DNA from: Antedon mediterranea
Lineage: Eukaryota > Echinodermata > Crinoidea > Comatulida > Antedonidae
NCBI RefSeq assembly: GCF_964355755.1
Contig: NC_092672.1
Location: forward strand, 30,190,501 to 30,254,500
Length of the DNA: 64,000 bases
Direction of reading: 5' to 3'
Each line of letters begins with the position of its first letter. The stretch's first letter is position 1. Shown in pieces: positions 56,242 through 64,000 of this stretch. The translations under genes were made by a program, and so were the position numbers. The notes below the pieces were generated by a model. The model ran no database searches. It was not told the origin of the DNA and worked only from the letters and a program-made list of their open reading frames with translations.

Positions 56242-56686
56242 GTTTGCATGTTTCATGCAATTTGTTTGGAAGTCAAGTTCATTTAAAATTTAGCCTACCT
56301 ATCTGTGCACTGTGGTGTGATCCCATGACTATGCCTCGTTTCAGGTGGTAAATATTTTGTCCCTGCGTTATCATTTATTTAATTTAGGTTGATTGCCCGC
56401 CCTGTCTTTTAAGGCGTGGTAGTTCGACCACTCGCCTAACACACTCCTAATATGCCCTTGAGTGTACCATTTACAGCCCACTTAAATTTGGCAATCTTCT
56501 AGAAAAATATAAACCGCCCACCTAGCATACCCCTAAACGTGTTGAGGAGTGTCAGTTGTAGCACACCTGCAATTTTCAAAGACACGGCCTGTGATTTGAT
56601 ACAATTTAATTAAATAAATTTCAATAAATAACATGCTTTGATTATTGAATTATTCACAACATTACATACAGTATCTTCTATATATG
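56242..56686. other. PEX2 downstream flank
   Basis: No coding feature. A minus-strand AATAAA (plus TTTATT at about 56374-56379) might serve PEX2. Confidence 0.3.
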
Positions 56687-59600
56687 TCATGATATTTCAA
56701 CTGTCACTTGTTGAATAGACTTCAATCCACTTGGTTTGTAACTGCATGATGGACAGGAGTAAGTGGAATCAGCCATCATATTGCTCTGTGAATTTAATAA
56801 ACAAATATAAAATCAAATCAAATAATTTTGTTCCATATATAAAAATGTACATGGAAAAATTGTTTCCCTCGACAGAAATATAGTAAAACAAACAAAACAT
56901 TCACAATTACATCATACTACTATAGATAAAATTACAATTTATAAAAAAAGATTCACCAATCCCATATAAAAATACTATGTTATATTTAAAATTATATTCC
57001 TATTTAACAACTGTAATTGAGCTATTAATATTATGATTCAACAATCTTTGAGTTAAAAATATGCGTGGAATTTTAGTTGTAAAGTTAGTTATAATAATAG
57101 TATATACTGTATAATATTGCTGGATATTTGAATTGGCATTTCACTTAATTTTCCTTTTCACCATTCATGACATTGGGCACGTACACATCCACCAATGCCA
57201 ACTAAATGACACAACAAACACCTCAAGCCTGTGTGCCTTTCAACCCTAACCCTTGCTCCACTGTTTCTGAAGTTTCATCTAAAATTTGCTATATACAGAT
57301 GATTTTCCATGAAAAAGAACCTATCCCCACTACCATTTACTGTACAATCAGATTGTATGTACAGCTACTGTATAAAACCCTTATATCCAACTCTCTCTGC
57401 CAAATCGATTAATTTATTCACTCAAATTATAATATTTAACTTCTGTTCGCTTGTACAGTAAATATGAAGGTCAATGAGAGAGGTTAGCGATGGAATATAT
57501 CAGTGACAATACATCATTTTTCTTATTGTTAAATAAACCCATATTGATTCAAAAGCAAAGAACAGTATTACCTTGATGCAGTAATAGCAAAAGACATGTG
57601 CACAGCCAACTTCCCTGGGCATTGTTGGCCATTCTCCGCATATTGCACATTCTTTACACATGTTCAGGGATCGAGAAGACGGGTTTGATGAACTAGGAGT
57701 GCGGAGCTTTCGTTGAAAGAAATTTTGAATTCGTCTGTAGTTGATCAGAGGAAGGAGGAAGAACAAGAACTCTGAGAATCCATGCCACAACAATTCTCTT
57801 GTCATGAATTCAAAACTGACCTGAAATGCGAAATAAACCATTTATTATTCATGTAGTGGCTAAAGCCCAGTCTACACTATCAAATGTTGTATGACAACAA
57901 AATGCAATGTGCTCATATATGGACATGATGATGTTATAACACTATCATATTTGGGAATACCATTACCATTATTTGGTTTTATAGTTGGTATTATAGTTTT
58001 TATCAAACTAGTTTGATAGTGTAGACAGAGCTTAACGTATTGATGCACAACAATTAATTTCCCAACAACTACACTCAAGGACCTCCCACACCTTTGGCTT
58101 AAACCCTTTTCACACCTGCAAAAAGTAACAACTTGTAACAACCATAGCGTGAAGGCAATTTTGAGGAAAACCTCTTGAAAAAACAGAGAGGCCAGTTTTG
58201 ATTTCAAGATGTCCCAAGTTGTTACTGCGCGCGTGTGTATTGGCCCTGCTATTAAACTGACCAATCAAAGTAGTAGCATCAAATAGTACGCAACTACGCT
58301 TTCTCTCAAGATTTCTCACGGTTTGCGTATGAATGCATGTAATAAATTGGGAGATAAAACCTGGTTACAACTTGTTACGTAACAAGTTGTAACAGCTTAT
58401 GTAGATGTGAAAAGGGTATTAATTAGAGTTTAGTTTTAGCAAATTTTCCTGGTTTTACCTGAGAAATGTCCTAAAAACAACAGAAATAAGTAAAGAAGAA
58501 ATAACACATGTTAGTGCACCTATAATACTCTTAAAATATTCAATACGAGATTAATTTCATGCATTAACTCATCCAGTTTTTTGTACTCACTTGTCTGACT
58601 GATTGCGGTTTTGTGAACGTTGCTCGAATTCCCAGAAGACGCTCAAATAAAAACTGATATTTTCCGTTACGTAGAAAGATGAGGAAGTTAACTAAAGAAG
58701 CAACTTTTAACAGCTTCTCTGCCATGTTTAGGAATCTAATTACCTAAAGAGATGACAAATACAAAGACCATGTCAACATTATTCTACTGCAGTTACTGCA
58801 GTAGCTACATTTTGTTTACTCTCTTTAACTTGTATGCAATTATTTAGCAAACTTATTTGGGTATTAAATCATACGTTGCTTATTGCTGATAACTACTGTT
58901 AGTAGAATAATGTTGGCCCGAACCTGTAATCTGACCAACGATAAATCTCTTTATTGTAAACAAAAAACAAAAATAATTGACAAATGGTGATAGTGATTTC
59001 TTTAATAAAAATCTAAAATAACATACGGTTTTAGTGGTTATATTTAAATTCTAGGCTGGGTAAAAAAGTCATCATCAAACCTTTAAATTCTTACCCAGCT
59101 AAATGCAGTTTCTCTTGTAAGCGCAGACAACTCTGTACTCCTTTCTTGGACCCATTTTAACCCTACCAAGACAACTCCAAAGAGCCATCGCTGACGGGTT
59201 TGTAGTGGGGAGAAGTTGGCCGCATTCCTGTACTTGAGATTTAACATTTGCTGGCCTAGTGTCGCATCATTTGACAATACAGAATACTGTTGAAATTAAG
59301 AGAAAATAATTGAACATTAGGAATATTGCTTTTAGACCTATAAAAAACAAGGCCAACAGCCATTAAGTCGCGTGCTACAATGCATAGTGATACCGGACCG
59401 ACAGACAGACCGACAGACAGACCGACAGACCGACAGACAGACCGACCGACCGACATAGTGAACTATACTGACCGAAATTACTGAACATGTTTAAAAATGT
59501 TGAAATGTTTAAAAACATTTATATTTTTTTAATTTACACGTGCGTAGCCTGTCACTTTTGACGTGCTCGTATAACGTAATTTCGAGTTGAAAAGTAAGTC

Positions 59601-61405
59601 AAGAAAACAGAAATCGGGCAAAAAGAGTGCGCAATAACATTTAACGCGCAGTCCGCGCGCAAAAATATGCGCACTCATGGCAATTTTGTAAACGCTTAAA
59701 ATTGCCTGAAACGTACTCTTATTTCATCGAAAATAAATTTCGAAAATGTTAAGCGCGCGTACGCATGCGTTACATGCGCTACGCACGTAATTGTATTGCC
59801 ATATGATGATTTATGCCCTGAAATTTGTGAGTACCAACTTTTATTTAATTGTGATTCATGGTTGTGAAGATATGATTACAAACGTGATTTCGTTAAATCG
59901 TGCGTAGACCGCGTAATTTTTTATTGCGCACCGTGAAAACATAACCACATTGATTCCTGGCCATAAGGAATATACTGTGAAAAATTGACCTAGCTAGATT
60001 AAACTGATATCAAGATAAGGTCAGAAAGCGATAAAACGCATAGTGATACCGGACCGACAGACAGACAGACCGACAGACAGACCGACCAACCGACCGACAT
60101 AGTGAACTATAGAGTCGCTTCCACGCGACTAAAAAACAGGGTTTCTATTTAGGGTGTACAGTATATCTATATGCTAGCTGATGAATATTATTCTTCATTT
60201 AATAAAAAGTAATTATAATGATAAAAATATGTGCAGGAGGACAAAACAAGCTAAGACTTCACATTCCACCCCACCCCATAAAACAACTTGAGCTTAGGTA
60301 CAAATAAACAATAATAAATAAAATAACAAAATAATATTTTTTTATTTGTTAACTAAAGTAAAAAATATCAGCTACACAAAAAAAAATGTAGTTGGCCTAG
60401 TAAGTATTGAAAAAGTAATTAATATTAAATTAAATCAATCAAATTAAAAAACATGACTTTTTTACCTTCCAAATCAGTAAGCGTATGATAGTATTCAGTT
60501 CAGGCTCAAACCTTGGTAGGAAATCAGACTGCAAAATTACAAAAATATTTACTGATTTTTTATAAACATTTTTATTTACACAAATTATAAAAATTAAGAA
60601 TATTATTATATTACTAATAGTAATATATGCCTAGCTAGATCATTGGGCTGAGTTTGGCAGTAAACAGGGTAAACTAATTTAGGCCTAATAAAACTTATGT
60701 TGTATTGGACAAATATCATATAAATTATACACGATCTTGGAATTTTAAAATTTCAGATTGGGTAAGTGAGTTTTAAAAAAAAAGTTCAAATTCAAACATT
60801 TACCTTTAAAAACTTGAAAACATTTGATAATTGTGCCTTGATTATCTGCAGAATCTCATTATCTAATTCTGATGAATCAAGCTGAAAACATTATAAAGTA
60901 ATAGGAAACATAGGCCTAAATTGTCTCTTCTTCTGAGTGAGTCCTTCTACTACTCTAGCTTGTATGTAGGCCTAGTAGGCTAGCCTCCTAGACCTAGGTA
61001 GGCCTAGCCTGGCTAGGCTTACAGCAGAATACCTGTCCTGAGGCTGACTGGTGTGGTTGTAGTACTGTGAGTAGATATTTTTAATTTAGCATTTGCGTAT
61101 TATTTAATAAGGAAGCCTTCTAGGTTGTGTAGTATTAGTACAATAGTTAAAACTGCCACAGATCCCATACTGTTTTTATGAATCAAGGGGTTGAAGAATT
61201 GCCACACGTGGGTTGGGGCAAACCGACTCCTGAATGAGGCTGGTTACAGATTACTCACTCTGGTCTTGTGTAAATGGGGATGATGGAAGAAGATAGGCCT
61301 AGCTAGCCTTACTTAGGCTAGCCTAGATGTCTACCTATTTCAAACAATGCTTACCTGACTGACTCGTAGTGCCAACAATCCTTTTTTATCTGCATTCGAG
61401 GCCAT
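56687..61405 (-). CDS. pex2: Peroxin PEX2, RING E3 ligase of peroxisome import, seven exons
   Basis: Coding exons in transcript order: 61405-61355, 60881-60804, 60528-60466, 59286-59095, 58743-58591, 57820-57572 and 56785-56687. They total 885 bp and 294 residues (human PEX2 has about 305). Every exon length is a multiple of three and every intron is in phase 0. Family landmarks are LRVSQ-LDSSELDNEI at the N-terminus, FEPELNTIIRLLIW, SNDATLGQQMLNLKY, VNFLIFLRNGKY, ERLLGI, and MTRELLWHGFSEFLFFLLPL. The C3HC4 RING spans about residues 237-276 (CAICGEWPTMP, GCAHVFCYYC, CPSC) across the last two exons. PEX2 sits in the peroxisomal membrane with PEX10 and PEX12 and ubiquitinates the import receptor PEX5 for recycling. 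Introns hold a MITE at 57861, another at 58100 and a large repeat at 59363. Confidence 0.93.
57861..58033. mobile_element. AAGCTCTGTC MITE, copy 10, in a PEX2 intron
   Basis: TAAAGCCCAGTCTACACTAT to GATAGTGTAGACAGAGCTTA, between the RING exon and the exon before it. Confidence 0.7.
58100..58422. repeat. CCCTTTTCACA-type MITE with a 30-bp perfect palindrome
   Basis: Left end AAACCCTTTTCACACCTGCA and right end ATGTGAAAAGGGTATTA. At 58364-58393 GTTACAACTTGTTAC is followed directly by its exact reverse complement. TTAA-like bases flank both sides. Confidence 0.6.
59363..60132. repeat. AGTCGCGTG-ended element with GACAGACC microsatellites, in a PEX2 intron
   Basis: TTAAGTCGCGTG at the left and CACGCGACTAA at the right are near-inverse. 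Both ends carry, in direct orientation, GCATAGTGATACCGGACCGA, a (GACAGACC)n tract and GACATAGTGAACTATA. The middle contains ACGTGCTCGTATAACGTAAT, shared with 36765-38330. No coding capacity. Confidence 0.55.
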
Positions 61406-62512
61406 AACAATCAACCTATAAATACGACTATAACAGCCTTATAACGGCCTATAGTTAGGACTGTTTTTGTCGTCTTTTTTTCTGTTTAAGGAATTGCTTG
61501 TTGAAAGTTTTATATTGTTGATATAGAGGGCGTACTTTTAGAAATTGATTTATCACAGTCTGATTTCTTGGGATCCGCTTTAACACAATAATTCATATTT
61601 CATATTGAAAAATGTATGTAAACAATTTTACATCATTATCACAAAAAAATCATCATAGTTATCCATCGCGCCGCCTTTCTAACACATTTTGTTTTTGTTT
61701 TTTTTATAGTTGATTTGAAGATTTGGACCCTGACAAAGTTTATTAACGTTACAAAAGATAAACAATTTAATTTGCAAAATGTTACAAAAGATAAGAAATG
61801 AATAAAATGCCATAATTGTTCCGTACCCGGAGCAGTACTCATAAATAAATAATTTATATACAATTTTAATTCCAACTGTGTTATGAATTTAGGTACTTCC
61901 AATACATTGATCTCATTCTTTTTGTGTTTGTGCATAAACGCTGAAACGGCACGATTATCACTCGTAGCGCGCCTTACGGTGAGTGGAATTGTCGATGAGT
62001 ATTCTAATTATTGTAGTAAATAACTCGCTACCATCGACTTTTGTTAAAAGGCTTCTTTTCTTAAGTGTACGTGATAAAGCATTAGCCTTGCATAAGTAGC
62101 GATATTATAATTTATGTTGGGTGTGGCCGGCATAACATAGTTTAGGCCTCTCATAATGAGTGAATGAAAAATAGTATTTTTGTTTATGCAGTCTCTACCA
62201 GTTATCTTTGATGTCACAGGAGGATAAAACATACACGCGGCGAACCATTATGCTATTAGTTTCCATCGGTCTGTAGGCTAACCAGGAAGAATCGTTAGAA
62301 TTGAACAATTCATCTCCCTGCTGTAATGAAGCCTACCGGAATTAATTGAGGAAACCGACGATTCGAACCGAAGACAATAGGATTATTGGAGGGCGTATAC
62401 CCACAAACATTATTATTGTCTAATCTTCGGTTGTGTTTTTGTTTTGTACAACCATCATCCCTTTTGATTGGCCAATCTGCAAATTTTTATCGAGAAGTCT
62501 TCATTCTACGGG
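61406..62512. other. Region between PEX2 and the candidate 62.5 kb exon
   Basis: 1.1 kb between two genes transcribed away from each other (if the 62.5 kb exon is real), so a shared promoter region is possible. A perfect ATTGGCCAAT palindrome (double CCAAT box) lies at 62467-62476, about 37 bp before the candidate ATG. The 98-residue minus frame at 61639-61935 has no known feature. Confidence 0.4.
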
Positions 62513-62614
62513 ATGTCTTCTGATGAATCGGGCGAGTCTGAGGTGACGTCACGAACCAGGACCATTTACCATTTCTACGAGTCGTCTGATGAACTGGAAA
62601 CTGCTATTGAACGG
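62513..62614 (+). CDS. Candidate first coding exon of an unidentified gene
   Basis: The ATG at 62513 opens 34 codons, reading MSSDESGESEVTSRTRTIYH then FYESSDELETAIER, up to a CGG/GTAATA splice donor at 62615. The peptide is acidic and Ser-rich. The reading frame closes five codons past the donor, as expected for an exon end. No following exon could be identified before the end of the window, and I do not recognise the protein. Confidence 0.4.
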
Positions 62615-62619
62615 GTAAT

Positions 62620-64000
62620 ATGATATAATTATTCCATACACTTTAAAATAGATAGTGTTTTATTTAATAGACAAGTTGTGTATACATCATGTGTAGATGT
62701 GATCACACACGATCCTGGATCGAGTCTTCTGACGTCAATCTTTATCCCATGTGATGATCACTGTAGTATAGTGAGAGTTTATTTAGTCTTTATATTATAG
62801 GTTGTTTTAGGTAATATTTATGAGTAGGCCTAACGTCATATATATAATATGGTATGAGCATGTTGCAGTCAATATAGAAAGGATAGGCCTACTGCAGGAT
62901 GTTTATTGTCGCTAAGGATTTTCCCACTTTTACCATCACTATGCCAAATCATGACGTAAATGATGCTATAATGATGTAAAGTCGATGTGAATAATTATTT
63001 TCAAAGACAACATGATGATGTTATTAAACAAATTTTTATTTTTTTTATTTTATAAAAACATGTCCAAAGACAAAACAAACAAGCACCTATAATAATGATA
63101 ATGACATGAATAATTTAAATAATTTTGATCAAACAATTATTGAAGTTCCGGCCTATGACGATGATATCAAGTAAAAAATTTTTTTTTTAATAATATAATT
63201 TTAGTCTCGTCTCTAATTAGACAGCTTCCTTTTTAATAATATTTATATTGTGAAAGGAACTGCCTTCATTCGATCGGTTACATACAATTATTACAAAAAT
63301 TAAAATCAATATCGATTTTTGTAATAAAAATATTTAAAAACATCATTCATGTAAAGTATATTTCCAAGGTCGTTCGTTCCTCAGGAATCATCACTCAACA
63401 TTTTTAAAATTCGGATCACGTCTGAACTGCAGCTGTAGACTACATTAGGCCCTATACACTCTATCCGTTGATGGTGCATTCGAGCAGTTCTAAAGATATA
63501 ATACAAAACAAAAATTTAAAAAAATATACAACATAGCTATTATTAAAATTTTTTATTTCTTTCCATAGTTTTACTGTGGTGTGCACTGGATCTTATTCTA
63601 GATTGTGGAATATTTTGTTTGTTTTGTATGTTGTTGTCTTCGGTTTCTTTTGTTTACCTTTTTTGTTGTTGACTAAATTGTACCTTATTTTTTATTTTTT
63701 GGCAGCCCTCCACAAGTTTTCGCTTTCTGGGTTTCGCCGCTCTTATTTATAATTGTTTTATCACAAACTCTGTGATAGAAAAGAAAAGAGAAATAAATGT
63801 TCTGAAATGAAAAAAAAATGTATTAAAAAAAAAATAATGAAATGATTTGAGAGATATATAATTTCAACACTGGTCAAGCTCTAGAGCAGCTCAATTTATG
63901 TTGTATTGTATAGACTTCTTCCTAATAAAAAGGGAGATTATCTGTAAGTGAGGGTAGGAATGAACCCCTCTATAATCACGCACTTACCGCATCATGAAAA
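62620..64000. other. Right edge, unassigned
   Basis: AT-rich with no exon recognised. GAAATAAATGTTCTGAAATG followed by an A-run at about 63790-63818 resembles the 3' end of a polyadenylated retroposon or transcript on the plus strand. Confidence 0.3.

Noticed and set aside
57206-57412. 68-residue plus frame in a PEX2 intron
   Set aside because: Antisense to the PEX2 transcript, no feature, no splice support.

Overview
This is an AT-rich, gene-poor animal nuclear DNA window. Its genes are split by introns, metazoan-specific families are present (a BTB-Kelch protein, an NXPE-type esterase, a WFDC1-like WAP protein and PEX2), and most of the sequence is decayed transposons and miniature inverted-repeat elements. 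The palindrome TAGGCCTA recurs throughout. The gene content suggests a deuterostome invertebrate. An echinoderm is my best guess, but that is inference because no search was possible.

Layout. 1-16 kb is repeat territory. A CR1/Jockey-like LINE (minus) lies inside an older DNA repeat. A nearly full-length second LINE (plus) lies inside a satellite whose units carry a perfect stem. At 11.5-14.7 kb there is an array of alternately inverted ~0.94 kb units, split by a 1,083 bp Mutator-like element. 16.0-20.65 kb is a four-exon NXPE-family gene (plus) whose splice phases all agree. 20.9-26.5 kb holds RT fossils, a truncated copy of a methyltransferase-like gene, and a Tx1/L1-like LINE nested in MITEs. 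28.6-29.7 kb is the intact intronless methyltransferase-like gene (minus). 30-39 kb is non-coding with several terminal-inverted-repeat elements. 39.5-41.4 kb is a BTB-BACK-Kelch coding exon (plus) of the KLHL26/KLHL9/KLHL13 type. 41.4-48 kb is MITE-rich and non-coding. 48.5-55.7 kb is a five-exon WFDC1-like secreted WAP protein gene (plus). 56.7-61.4 kb is a seven-exon PEX2 gene (minus), with all introns in phase 0. A possible first exon of another gene lies at 62.5 kb.

The host genes appear functionally unrelated: peroxisome import ubiquitin ligase, secreted WAP protein, Kelch adaptor, Golgi/secretory esterase-like protein, and a methyltransferase-like protein. I see no operon or pathway cluster. 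The most unusual structure is the inverted-unit array at 11.5-14.7 kb. Exon limits were set by eye from GT/AG signals, phase agreement and remembered family sequence, and have not been checked by transcript data.
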